Source of the DNA: Sorangium cellulosum
Lineage (GTDB): Bacteria > Myxococcota_A > Polyangia > Polyangiales > Polyangiaceae
Direction: 5' to 3'
Assembly: GCF_004135735.1 (NCBI RefSeq)
Contig: NZ_CP012670.1
Coordinates: 9,433,501 to 9,497,500 of the forward strand
Length of the DNA: 64,000 nt
Part shown: positions 24,274-32,340 of the stretch, in pieces
How the letters are laid out: every line of letters starts with the position of its first letter
How positions within the stretch are numbered: position 1 is the stretch's first letter
The notes under the pieces: generated by a model
Database searches by the model: none
Told to the model about the DNA's origin: nothing
The model's input: the letters and a program-made list of their open reading frames with translations, nothing else
Translations under genes and position numbers: made by a program

Positions 24274-27200
24274 TGCACGATGACCTTCTTGCCCGCGCCG
24301 ATGAGGCGCGCGCACTCCTCGCGGATCCCCTCGAGCGCCGCCGTGAGCTGCTCCTCCGTCTCGATGCCGCCCGTGAAGTAGCCGCCGAGGCTCACCGTCA
24401 CGAGGCGCTCGCCCTCCAGCACGCGATGGACCTCGGCCACGGCGGCCTTCAGCCGCGACTCGCAGGCGTCGCGCTCCGAGCGAAGCTGCGGGATCGGCAG
24501 CCGCTCCCGATCGCGCTCCTTCCCGCGCTGGAGCGGCGCCGCGATCCGACGCTGCTCGTCCTCCCCGATCTCCGCCCAGCCCGGGGTCTTGACGAGCCGG
24601 CCGAACGCCCTGGTATACGCCTCGATCCGCGCCACGAGCGCCTCCTCATGGCGCCGATCGAACTCGGCCAGGAGCGCGCCCGTGTGCTGCTCGATGGCCG
24701 GCAGCTCCCGGAAGAAGGTCTCCCGGGCGAGCAGATCCTCGAGCGCCGCCGCCCTGGCGCGCAGCGCGTCGGAGATGTCGGCTTCCTGACGCAGGAAGGG
24801 CCACGCCACGGCGAGCGCTTGCCGGGCCCGCGCGAGATCGCGCAGCCGCGGCTCGGTCAGGGCCTGCTCGATCTCCGAGCCGCGCTTGACGGCGTCCTTG
24901 ATCGACCGGTGCGAGGCGTTGAACGTGGCGATCGCGCCCTCCTCGGACCCGCGGAGGATCGCCTTCATCTGCCCGAGCGCGCCGTCGAGCACCGCCACCC
25001 CGGGCAGCCGCTCCGCCGTGAGCCGCGCGAGCGCGGTCGCGACCGTATCCTCGTGACGCGCGACCTCGCGCCGCAGCTCCGCGGCGATCGCCTGGACGCT
25101 GAGCTCGCGCACCTCGCTGCCGAACGTGTCCCGGAAGGCCTCCGACGCCCTCACGAGCTCCTCGAAATCGGGCCCCTTCTTCGGCCGGAAGGAGGCCTGA
25201 CGGAACAGGTTGTTGTTCGAGAAGGTATCCTTGGCCTCGATGCTCGTCGCCGCGTCGATGGTCTGGCCCTTGCTCGTCGCCTCGATCTGCCCCGCGCGCA
25301 GGAGACAGAGCACGAGCAGCCGGACCACCTCGAAGTCCCAGCCGAACGGCTCCTTGGCGAACTCGTCGGTGAGGTACCGCCCGCTCGCGGTGTCCCCGTA
25401 GTTGGCGCGCTCCTCGATGCGGCTCATCACCTCGGCGAGGGGTCCGCTCTCGGCGCGGAATACGGTCTTGCCCTTCTCGTCGCGCAAGAGCCCGAGGCCG
25501 CTGAACACGGGAGGCAGCCCGTGGAGGTTCTCGGCCGTGAAGATGGCGTCGACGCCCTTCTTGACGTCGTTCGTCCGGGCGGCGGCCTCCTTGAAGCGGT
25601 CGAACACCTCGGGCAGCACCTGCCCGAGGATCTCGGCCGCGCTCTTGCCCACGTCGACCGCCCGGTCGCCGGGGCTGCGGTCGTTGCCGCGGAAGTAGAC
25701 GCTCCCCGCGAGGCACGCCGCCCTGAAGAGCCGTTGCAGCTTCGCCTGGTGCTGGCGGAGGCGAAACTTCTCCTCGCTGATGAGCGAGGTCTCGACCGCC
25801 GTCCTCGCCTCGCGCTCCTTGCGCGCCAGCATCTCCTTCGACCGGAAGAGCTCGACCGTCTCGCGATCGATCTCGTCGTTCAGCGAGACCGCCCAGAAGA
25901 CGTTCTTGCGCTCCTGCTGGCTCCGTGTGCGGAGATCCGCGGCCAGGTTCTGGAAGGCTTTCACGTCGTCCGCGAGATGGAAGTGGAAGACCAACTCGCC
26001 GTCCACGACGTCGCGCCCCTGGACGGCGAGGCCCGCCTTGAACGTCTTGGTGTCGAAGAGCGTGTGGGACGGCGAGAGCTGCCAGAAGCTCGCGAGGGTC
26101 TCCACGTAGAGGCGGTGCGCGTCGCCCGGCTTCGGGGAGATGCCCATGCGCGTGCGCTCCCAGTCGTCTTCCGCGAGGCTCGGGATCCGGTAGCCGTCGT
26201 TGCCGTGACGGACCTTGTGCGCCGCCTCGAGGAGCCGCAGCGCCTCCTTCACCGACGCGAGCTCCGCGTCGGCGGCGACGCCCGGGTGGAGCGCGGCGGC
26301 GATGTTCTCCGCGGTGCGATGCACGCTCTTCACGCGCTGCAGGAGGTAGATGACCTTCGCCACCGGCTGCGCCAGCGGATGGTCCAGCTCCTTCCCGATG
26401 GCCGCGATCTTGGCGCGCACCTCGGAGCCGATGTTGTTCTCGACGAGATCGTAGACCTGATCGAGGCGCGCCAGCGTGCCGACCGGGGTCGCTGCGAGGT
26501 TCACCGCGGGGTTGATGAGAAGCTGCTGCGCGAGCTTGATGATGGTCCGGTTCGCGCCCCCGACATGTTTGCTGGCGCCGCCCTCCGTTCGGAGGCCGGA
26601 GACGATCTGGATGATGAGGTCGATCTGGTAGGGCAGCAGCGGATACAGATCGATGAAGCTGTCGCGGGTGAGCTCGGGGAGCTTGACGTCGGCGGTCAGC
26701 TTCGTGCTCTGCGAGAGGCGCCCGCGGTGCTCGTCGAACAGCTTCCCGAGCGCCGCCTGGGCCGCCGCGTTCTTCGCGAGGACACGACGGCTCGTGACCT
26801 CCGAGATGTCCGAGGTCTCGAGGTGGACCTGCTGCGGGAATCGGTCCATCAAGCGCGCGAGCTCGATCTTCTTGTCGTCGAGGCCGCTGACCAGCTCGCC
26901 GAGCTTCTCCTGCGAGGTCACGACGATCCAGTGCTTGCCGCGCCCCTTGACGCCGAGGCTCTGCACGACGGCCTGCAGGTCGAGCATCTTCTGGACGTCC
27001 CGGGAGACGAACTGGCCCACCTCGTCGATGACGAAGAGGAGGCGGTGCCCCGGACGGCGCCGCTTCATGAGCTCGTTCGCGCGCTCGGCGAGCTTGCCCG
27101 GCGTGATGTCCGCCTTGTTCTTGACGGCCTTCACCCACGAGTCGGCCATGGGGTACGTGGCCGGGTCGAGGGTGTGGAGGACGCGGCTGGCCTCGCTGAG

Positions 27201-27812
27201 CGCGAAGGCGACCTTGCCCTTCTCGGCGTTCCAGTCCTTGTCGAAGAGCCGGCGGTACGTCGCCTCGAAGCGCGGGAGCTCGCCCTTCTCCTCGAGGGCT
27301 ATCTCGAGCTCCGACAGGTCGAGATCCTTCGCGTACTTGAGGCTCTGGAGGAAGAGACCATACATGATCTCGGTCAGCGTCTGGTTGCCGCTGCGGATCC
27401 CGCGGTCGGTCGACACGTCGAAGATCACGGCGTGGGTCGGGATCTGCTCGTTGATGCTCTTGAGCAGCACCGAGAGCTTGGTGTCGCCCGCGCGCTGGGC
27501 GAACCGCTCGGAGGCCGACTCTCCCTTGATGTCCCGGTTCGAGATCGAGAGCCCGAGCATCTTCGCGAAGCTGGATTTCCCGGAGCCGAAGAAGCCCGAC
27601 ACCCAGATCGCGACGCCCTCGTGGGGCTTGGTCAACGTGTCCCGGTAGGCCTCGAAGATGCTCGTGTAGTGGGCGCGTATCGCGCCCGTCACCACGTACT
27701 CGTCGAGCTCGTCGCGGAGGACGTCCTCGTCGGTCTGATCGACCTTGATGACCTCCTCGATACGACGGTGGATGTCGTTGTGAAACAGCGTTCGGATGAG
27801 GTGCGTGGTCAT
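24270..27812 (-). CDS. brxC: BREX ATPase BrxC
   Basis: A 1180-residue P-loop ATPase, a core BREX protein that is close to the usual 1200 residues. The Walker A motif is WVSGFFGSGKSSFAKMLG (about residue 79); the Walker B-like region is LLFVIDEVGQFVSRDVQKML. The N terminus MTTHLIRTLFHNDIHRRIEE is typical. Downstream are long helical regions and the C-terminal SLGGYFTGGIETEEQL. The ATG at 27812 was chosen; a GTG at 27830 that overlaps the brxB stop is possible. It overlaps the AlbA-type gene by 4 nt. The frame is intact. Confidence 0.95.
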   Translation of the reverse strand: MTTHLIRTLFHNDIHRRIEEVIKVDQTDEDVLRDELDEYVVTGAIRAHYTSIFEAYRDTLTKPHEGVAIWVSGFFGSGKSSFAKMLGLSISNRDIKGESASERFAQRAGDTKLSVLLKSINEQIPTHAVIFDVSTDRGIRSGNQTLTEIMYGLFLQSLKYAKDLDLSELEIALEEKGELPRFEATYRRLFDKDWNAEKGKVAFALSEASRVLHTLDPATYPMADSWVKAVKNKADITPGKLAERANELMKRRRPGHRLLFVIDEVGQFVSRDVQKMLDLQAVVQSLGVKGRGKHWIVVTSQEKLGELVSGLDDKKIELARLMDRFPQQVHLETSDISEVTSRRVLAKNAAAQAALGKLFDEHRGRLSQSTKLTADVKLPELTRDSFIDLYPLLPYQIDLIIQIVSGLRTEGGASKHVGGANRTIIKLAQQLLINPAVNLAATPVGTLARLDQVYDLVENNIGSEVRAKIAAIGKELDHPLAQPVAKVIYLLQRVKSVHRTAENIAAALHPGVAADAELASVKEALRLLEAAHKVRHGNDGYRIPSLAEDDWERTRMGISPKPGDAHRLYVETLASFWQLSPSHTLFDTKTFKAGLAVQGRDVVDGELVFHFHLADDVKAFQNLAADLRTRSQQERKNVFWAVSLNDEIDRETVELFRSKEMLARKEREARTAVETSLISEEKFRLRQHQAKLQRLFRAACLAGSVYFRGNDRSPGDRAVDVGKSAAEILGQVLPEVFDRFKEAAARTNDVKKGVDAIFTAENLHGLPPVFSGLGLLRDEKGKTVFRAESGPLAEVMSRIEERANYGDTASGRYLTDEFAKEPFGWDFEVVRLLVLCLLRAGQIEATSKGQTIDAATSIEAKDTFSNNNLFRQASFRPKKGPDFEELVRASEAFRDTFGSEVRELSVQAIAAELRREVARHEDTVATALARLTAERLPGVAVLDGALGQMKAILRGSEEGAIATFNASHRSIKDAVKRGSEIEQALTEPRLRDLARARQALAVAWPFLRQEADISDALRARAAALEDLLARETFFRELPAIEQHTGALLAEFDRRHEEALVARIEAYTRAFGRLVKTPGWAEIGEDEQRRIAAPLQRGKERDRERLPIPQLRSERDACESRLKAAVAEVHRVLEGERLVTVSLGGYFTGGIETEEQLTAALEGIREECARLIGAGKKVIVQ

Positions 27813-27826
27813 GACGGAGGCCCCTG

Positions 27827-28405
27827 TCACCAGAAGATCTTCGGGCGATAGTTGTGCTCCGCGTCGAGCACGCCCATGAAGCGGAGCCCGGCGGCGCCGT
27901 CTGAAGCGCCGGGGTAGAAGAGGATGGTCGGGACGAGAATGCGACCCTTGAGCTGCTCGAGGAGCGAGAAGGTCCGGTACACGGGGAAGAGCGCGCCGGT
28001 GCGCTGGATGAAGACGAGGTCCCGCAGCGGATCAGGGTCGTCCGGCATTCGCGCGGCCACGAGATCGACGAGCGGCGAGTACTCCGAGAGGACGGAGTGC
28101 ACCGTCTCGATGACGGACATGGTCCCCTGCTCGCGCTCCGCGTCGAACCAGTCCTCCATCGGCCGCTGCGAGCGCATCGCCTCGTCGAGGCACGCTGCCA
28201 GCGAGACCCGCTTGACCCGCTTGCCCCGCTGGGTGAGCCGTGTGTCGAGGAGCGTGAGCTGTTTTCGTAGCGCAAACTCCTCGCCGGGGTCGTAGGGGAA
28301 TATCGCGTACGGCATGTCGTGGTACACGCTGATCCGCTCGCGCGGGTCCTCGAGCGCAAGGATGGGCTCGAGGTCGTCCTTGATGCGGTGCTCGAGATCG
28401 CTCAT
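27827..28405 (-). CDS. brxB: BREX protein BrxB
   Basis: A 192-residue protein of the DUF1788 family, a small core component of BREX systems. Recognised from MSDLEHRIKDDLEPIL, HDMPYAIFPYDPGEEFAL and the C-terminal VPTILFYPGASDGAAGLRFM and NYRPKIFW. The ATG overlaps the brxA stop as ATGA, consistent with coupled translation. Length is normal and the frame intact. Confidence 0.93.
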   Translation of the reverse strand: MSDLEHRIKDDLEPILALEDPRERISVYHDMPYAIFPYDPGEEFALRKQLTLLDTRLTQRGKRVKRVSLAACLDEAMRSQRPMEDWFDAEREQGTMSVIETVHSVLSEYSPLVDLVAARMPDDPDPLRDLVFIQRTGALFPVYRTFSLLEQLKGRILVPTILFYPGASDGAAGLRFMGVLDAEHNYRPKIFW

Positions 28406-29187
28406 GCCACCATCCTTTCGGCGTACTCACGGGAGCTCGCGCAGGGGAGCGTGAGCTGCACCAGGCTCCCTGCCACCTGATAGTCGAGCCGGCGGAACTG
28501 GTGGAGGCGCAGGATCTCGCGCTCCACGTCCGACGGGCGCATCATGAACAGCCGCCAGTCCGGCGAATCGATGACCCTCCGCGGGCTGCGCTGCTCGTCG
28601 CGGATGGCGTGGAGCAGGTAGAGGAAGCTCGGCTCCGGGAGGTGATAAGACGAGAACTCCTTCACGAGCGTGCCGCGGAGGAGGCCGAAGTCGACCGCCA
28701 TCTTCAGCAGGCCCGCCGCGACGCGCCTCAGCGTGGCCTCGGACCAGGCGCGCCGGATGATGCCCCCCCGCTTTCCGATGCTCTTGAGGTAGTCGTGCAG
28801 CTCCTCGGGCCGAACGCGATAGACGCCGGCGTCGAACGCGGGGAACAGCCAGTGGACGAGGAAATCCCGGACGAGGAACTCGTCGCGCGTCATGTGCCAG
28901 AGGAGCAGCGGCTTCCAGACCTCGATGTCGCAGGCGCTCTTCGCGAGCAAGACGAGGGCGCTGTCGCGGCCGTCAGGCTCGAAGCGGCGGTTCAGCACCT
29001 TCGCGACGTCGCGCAACCAGGTCTCGGTGCTCGCGCCGATGAAGTTCTCGTCGCGGAGGCGCGTGAGGTTCTCTCGCTTCGTGCGCGCAAAATCCCATTC
29101 CGCGAACACGGCGTAGGTCTCGCCGATCATGGCGCCCTTCACGATGGTGAACGAGGAAGCGACGCGCGCGCGCGAGGGCGACGTCAT
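28402..29187 (-). CDS. brxA: BREX protein BrxA
   Basis: A 261-residue protein of the DUF1819 family. BrxA is a small, DNA-binding, winged-helix-type BREX component. Recognised from SFTIVKGAMIGETYAVFAEW, LLWHMTRDEFLVRDFLVHW and VIDSPDWRLFMMRPSDVE. The ATG at 29187 overlaps the brxE stop as ATGA; upstream in-frame sequence is antisense-like and was excluded. The stop overlaps the brxB start in the same way. Confidence 0.93.
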   Translation of the reverse strand: MTSPSRARVASSFTIVKGAMIGETYAVFAEWDFARTKRENLTRLRDENFIGASTETWLRDVAKVLNRRFEPDGRDSALVLLAKSACDIEVWKPLLLWHMTRDEFLVRDFLVHWLFPAFDAGVYRVRPEELHDYLKSIGKRGGIIRRAWSEATLRRVAAGLLKMAVDFGLLRGTLVKEFSSYHLPEPSFLYLLHAIRDEQRSPRRVIDSPDWRLFMMRPSDVEREILRLHQFRRLDYQVAGSLVQLTLPCASSREYAERMVA

Positions 29188-29753
29188 CCGTCTCCCCTTC
29201 GCGCGTAGGGGACGGCGAGCGCGCCATGCTCCCCCCGCGCGAAGCCGAGCGCCAGCAGGGTGACGTCCTCCGTGGCGCCGGAGAACACGCCTGGCAGGGG
29301 GACCGCGCGGCCTTCCGCGGAGCGGCGCAGACGCGAGAGCGCATCGACGTCTCGATCGCTCGCGAGCTCGAAGGCCCGGAGGGTCGCGGTGAGGTCCGTC
29401 GCCTGGAGGGCCCCGAGCTTCTCGAAGAAGGGCTGAAGGGCCGCCGCGTGCTCGATCCAGTGCTCCCAGCGAGCATCGAACTCCTCCTCGAGCGCCTCGG
29501 GGAGGCGCCACAGCGTCACGCAGCCCGGGGGATCGAACACCTCATCGCAGCGTTGGGCCGCCACCGCGAAGACGGAACGCGCCTGGGCGAAGTGGTGCGT
29601 CCGAGGAAAACCGCGGCGAAGCGCCATCGCCCCGAGGCGGCCGAGCTGGCCCCGGGTATTCCACCATTTCGCCAGGTCCATCTCACCGAAGCGAGCAACG
29701 ACCAGCCGGAGCTTCAGAAGATGATCGAGAATGTCTGGGTGTAGTTCGCTCAT
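29184..29753 (-). CDS. brxE: BrxE-family BREX protein
   Basis: A 189-residue protein matching the BrxE family (LRLVVARFGEMDLAKWWNT, QLGRLGAMALRRGFPRTH, FAQARSVFAVAAQRC, DPPGCVTLWRLPEALEEEFD). BrxE was described mainly in BREX type 6 loci, where it precedes brxA as it does here; its biochemical role is not settled. The ATG overlaps the stop of a short upstream ORF as ATGA and its own stop overlaps brxA likewise. In-frame extension upstream runs into tandem repeats and is not credible. Confidence 0.88.
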   Translation of the reverse strand: MSELHPDILDHLLKLRLVVARFGEMDLAKWWNTRGQLGRLGAMALRRGFPRTHHFAQARSVFAVAAQRCDEVFDPPGCVTLWRLPEALEEEFDARWEHWIEHAAALQPFFEKLGALQATDLTATLRAFELASDRDVDALSRLRRSAEGRAVPLPGVFSGATEDVTLLALGFARGEHGALAVPYARRGDG

Positions 29754-29932
29754 CCGGTGGATCCAATGTCGTCGAGCTCGGCGGCTTCGCTCTCCCACAT
29801 TCTGGGATCGTGCGTCGGCATCGGGTTGTCTTTCAGCCCGTACACTTCGAGCTGGACGTATCGAGGATACAGCGGCGAACTGGTGGTGCCAACAAGAGCC
29901 GCTCTCACCGGCTGGAGGCCGGCAGAGGTCAC
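29750..29932 (-). CDS. Possible 60-residue ORF heading the BREX operon
   Basis: A short frame from a GTG (29932) that ends in TGA overlapping the brxE ATG as ATGA, the same junction used between the later genes. Its C-terminal half reads like genuine protein (SPLYPRYVQLEVYGLKDNP, THDPRMWESEAAELDDIG), rich in acidic and aromatic residues rather than the Arg/Ala/Gly noise of shadow frames. No family was recognised. The frame stays open upstream through the 43-bp repeats to 30286, so it may instead be the tail of a longer gene disrupted by the repeats. Confidence 0.4.
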   Translation of the reverse strand: MTSAGLQPVRAALVGTTSSPLYPRYVQLEVYGLKDNPMPTHDPRMWESEAAELDDIGSTG

Positions 29933-30027
29933 GGAAGCTGCCCTGATCTGCGCGCCGGTCGAGCGCGCGACGCGCGGGTCGCCGGTCTCCGCGTGGCGCA
30001 GCCGGCTCGTCGTGCCCCCCCGCCGCG

Positions 30028-30328
30028 CTTGCCCGGACGTCCTCCACCACCTCCGGCGAAGCCCGCCGCACTTGCCCGGACGTCCTCCACCACCTCCGGC
30101 GAAGCCCGCCGCACTTGCCCGGACGTCCTCCACCACCTCCGGCGAAGCCCGCCGCACTTGCCCGGACGTCCTCCACCACCTCCGGCGAAGCCCGCCGCAC
30201 TTGCCCGGACGTCCTCCACCACCTCCGGCGAAGCCCGCCGCACTTGCCCGGACGTCCTCCACCACCTCCGGCGAAGCCCGCCGCACTTGCCCGGACGTCC
30301 TCCACCACCTCCGGCGAAGCCCGCCGCA
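30028..30328. repeat. Seven identical 43-bp tandem repeats
   Basis: Seven head-to-tail copies of a 43-bp unit (starts 30028, 30071, 30114, 30157, 30200, 30243, 30286), beginning CTTGCCCGGACGTCCTCC. Copies look identical by eye. The array lies about 100 bp upstream of the short ORF that precedes brxE and just past the end of the regA operon. Because 43 is not a multiple of three, the three minus-strand frames permute along the array and stay open. Identical copies imply recent expansion or active homogenisation. There are no unique spacers, so it is not CRISPR. Confidence 0.95.
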
Positions 30329-30354
30329 CCTCCCTCGGATGAACCCCCGGCCCG

Positions 30355-30374
30355 GCCGGCCAGCGGAGGCCGGC
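30355..30374. terminator. Hairpin after the RegB/RegA operon
   Basis: GCCGGCC (30355-30361) and GGCCGGC (30368-30374) form a 7-bp stem with a 6-nt loop, 22 bp beyond the response-regulator stop. Likely terminator separating regA transcription from the repeat array and BREX operon on the same strand. Confidence 0.5.
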
Positions 30375-30395
30375 TTCCCGGCGCTCCCCTCACCG

Positions 30396-30938
30396 TCACG
30401 ATCGCGGTGGCAGCCGCGAGAGCTTCCGCTGGAGCGAGCGCCGGTGCATCCTGAGCTTGCGCGCCGCCTCGGAGACGTTGCCGTCGCAGTCGGCGAGCAC
30501 GCGCTGGAGGTACTCCCACTCGACCCGCTCGAGCGACGGCAGGTCCTCCTCGCCGCCCGCGGCCGGGGGGAAGCCGAGCAGCGCCCGGGCGCAGCGGGCC
30601 GCGTCCACCGGCTTGGTCAGGTAGTCCACGGCCCCGGCGCGGATCGCCGTCACCGCGTTCGCGATGGTGCCGTATCCGGTGAACACCACGATGCGGATGC
30701 CGTCGTCCAGGCCCCGCAGCGCGCCCACGAGATCGATCCCGCTCCGGCCCGGCATCCGGACGTCGACGAGCGCGTACTCGAATACCTGCTCGCGCGCGAG
30801 CGCCTCGGCCTCCTCCGCGCTGCCGGCGAGCGACACCGCGAAGCCGCGCTTGCCGAGCGCGTCCCCGAGCGCGAGGCGGAAGGCCGCGTCGTCGTCGGCG
30901 ATGAGCAGCGTCGGATCGCCCGTGACCTCGACGCTCAT
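30396..30938 (-). CDS. regA: RegA/PrrA-type response regulator
   Basis: A 180-residue two-domain regulator. The receiver domain has LLIADDDAAFRLALGDALG, the phospho-accepting Asp in YALVDVRMPGRSGIDLV (about residue 57), the conserved Thr in IVVFTGYGT and the Lys in DYLTKPVDA. The short C-terminal Fis-type helix-turn-helix has LADCDGNVSEAARKLRMHRR. This architecture, without a sigma-54 ATPase domain, is that of RegA/PrrA/ActR redox regulators. Its ATG overlaps the kinase stop as ATGA, so the two are coupled. A decayed copy of its 3' end lies at 14283. Confidence 0.92.
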   Translation of the reverse strand: MSVEVTGDPTLLIADDDAAFRLALGDALGKRGFAVSLAGSAEEAEALAREQVFEYALVDVRMPGRSGIDLVGALRGLDDGIRIVVFTGYGTIANAVTAIRAGAVDYLTKPVDAARCARALLGFPPAAGGEEDLPSLERVEWEYLQRVLADCDGNVSEAARKLRMHRRSLQRKLSRLPPRS

Positions 30939-32221
30939 CGCTCCACCGGCGCGAGGCGCAGGGCCACGCGCGTGCCCGACGGCTGCCGGGCCGACACCGT
31001 GAGGCGGCCGCCGACCTGCTCGATGAGCGTCCGCACGAGGTAGAGCCCGAGGCCCATCCCCTCCCCCGGGGCCTTGGTCGTCACGAACGGCTCGCCCAGC
31101 CGCTCCTCCAGGCCCGGCGGGATGCCCGCGCCGCCGTCCTCGACGCTGATGACCGGCGCCCCGCCCTCGTCGCCGACGGTCACCACGATCGGCCCCGCGG
31201 CCGCGGAGCTCTGCTCCAGCGCGTGGAGCGCGTTGTCGAGCAGGGCGCACAGCGCCGCCTCGATGTCGGCCGCGTCGAGCGGCACGGTGCGGCGCGGCGC
31301 GAGGTCGCCGCGCACCTCGACCGCGACGCCGGGGTGCGCCGCCCGCCACGCCTCGACGCTGCGCAGGGCCGCCTGGCCGATCTCGACGCCCGAGCGCAGC
31401 GCGTCCGCGCGGACGTCCGCCCGCATGCGCGCGATCACGACGCGGCAGCGCTCGACCTGCTCGGCGATCGTGCGGGCGCGGCGCCTCGCCTCCTCGGTCG
31501 CCTCGGGGTCGCGGGCGCCCTGCTCGGCGAGGACCGCGATGGTCCCGAGCGGGGTGCCGAGCTCGTGCGCGGTGCCGGCCGCGAGCGCGCCGAGCGCCTG
31601 GAAGCGCGACGACTCCTCGGCGCGCCGGCGCAGCGCGGCGTTCTCGGCGGCGCTCACGTCGAGCGCGCGGCGGACCTCGAGGAGGAAGTAGGCGACGAGC
31701 CCCGCGCTGAGCACGAAGGCGAGGAGCATCCCGTAGAGGTGGGCCGAGAAGGCGCCGTGCTCCGGGTGGCTCGGGCAGCACGCGCCGGACGGGAGCGCGA
31801 AGAGCGCGGCGAACAGGCAGGCGGCGAGGCCCGCGAGGGCGAACGCCGCGCGCGCGGGCAGGAGCGCCGCGGCGAGGGCGACGTGCACGAAGAAGAGGGC
31901 GCTGAACGGGTTGCCGGCGCCGCCCGAGGCGGCGAGGACCCCCGCGATGGCGACGAGGTCGAGCGCGACGACGCCGGCGACGAGCGAGCTCTGCGCGCCC
32001 TCTCCCTGGCCGGACCGCACCCGCCGGGCGAGGACGAGGTTGAGCCCGGCGGCCAGCGCGAGGATGGGGACGGCGACCTCGTAGCGGACGTGGTAGCCGA
32101 ACAGGACCTCGCCGGCGGCCAGGGTGGCGGCGAGCAGCGCGAACACCGCCCAGCGCAGGCCCACGAGCCACCGGAGGACGATCCCGCCCGCCGGCGCGCG
32201 CTCCAGGGAAGCCTCGTGCAT
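30935..32221 (-). CDS. regB: RegB/PrrB-type redox sensor histidine kinase
   Basis: A 428-residue kinase with about six N-terminal transmembrane segments (residues 10-190). It keeps two features tied to redox sensing in RegB: the quinone-binding motif GGxxNPF as GGAGNPF (about residue 100) and a Cys downstream of the H-box in EQVERCRVVIARM (about 257), matching the redox-active Cys of RegB. The H-box is GALAAGTAHELGTPLGTIAV (phospho-His about 217); the ATPase domain has ALLDNALHALEQ, VEDGGAGIPPGLEE and GMGLGLYLVRTLIEQ. The start MHEASLERAPAG was chosen because the upstream extension is low-complexity. Divergent from egtD across about 120 bp. Confidence 0.93.
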   Translation of the reverse strand: MHEASLERAPAGGIVLRWLVGLRWAVFALLAATLAAGEVLFGYHVRYEVAVPILALAAGLNLVLARRVRSGQGEGAQSSLVAGVVALDLVAIAGVLAASGGAGNPFSALFFVHVALAAALLPARAAFALAGLAACLFAALFALPSGACCPSHPEHGAFSAHLYGMLLAFVLSAGLVAYFLLEVRRALDVSAAENAALRRRAEESSRFQALGALAAGTAHELGTPLGTIAVLAEQGARDPEATEEARRRARTIAEQVERCRVVIARMRADVRADALRSGVEIGQAALRSVEAWRAAHPGVAVEVRGDLAPRRTVPLDAADIEAALCALLDNALHALEQSSAAAGPIVVTVGDEGGAPVISVEDGGAGIPPGLEERLGEPFVTTKAPGEGMGLGLYLVRTLIEQVGGRLTVSARQPSGTRVALRLAPVER

Positions 32222-32340
32222 CACGGCGGGAGCATAGCGCGAAAGCCGGGAAGGCCGCGGGGCCGCGGGGCCGGGAGGGCCGCGGGGCCGGGAGCATCGC
32301 CCGGCCCACCCCGTGCATCGCTCCCGCCGGGGGAGGGACG

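Noticed and set aside
20647..24381. Plus-strand open frame of about 1240 codons opposite pglX and the AlbA-type gene
   Set aside because: Composition is the mirror image of the real genes (Arg/Pro/His/Glu-rich) and it crosses two gene boundaries without any motif.
24273..27851. Plus-strand open frame of about 1190 codons opposite brxC
   Set aside because: It mirrors brxC codons, is full of Arg, Leu, Glu and Asp runs, has no recognisable domain, and brxC is unmistakable on the other strand. Long antisense frames are expected at this GC content.
30028..30328. CRISPR array
   Set aside because: Copies are contiguous 43-bp units without unique spacers, and no cas genes are near. It is a simple tandem repeat.
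29184..30329. A 381-residue BrxE with a long N-terminal repeat domain
   Set aside because: The upstream part is translation of the 43-bp repeats and intergenic DNA; BrxE homology begins at the coupled ATG at 29753.
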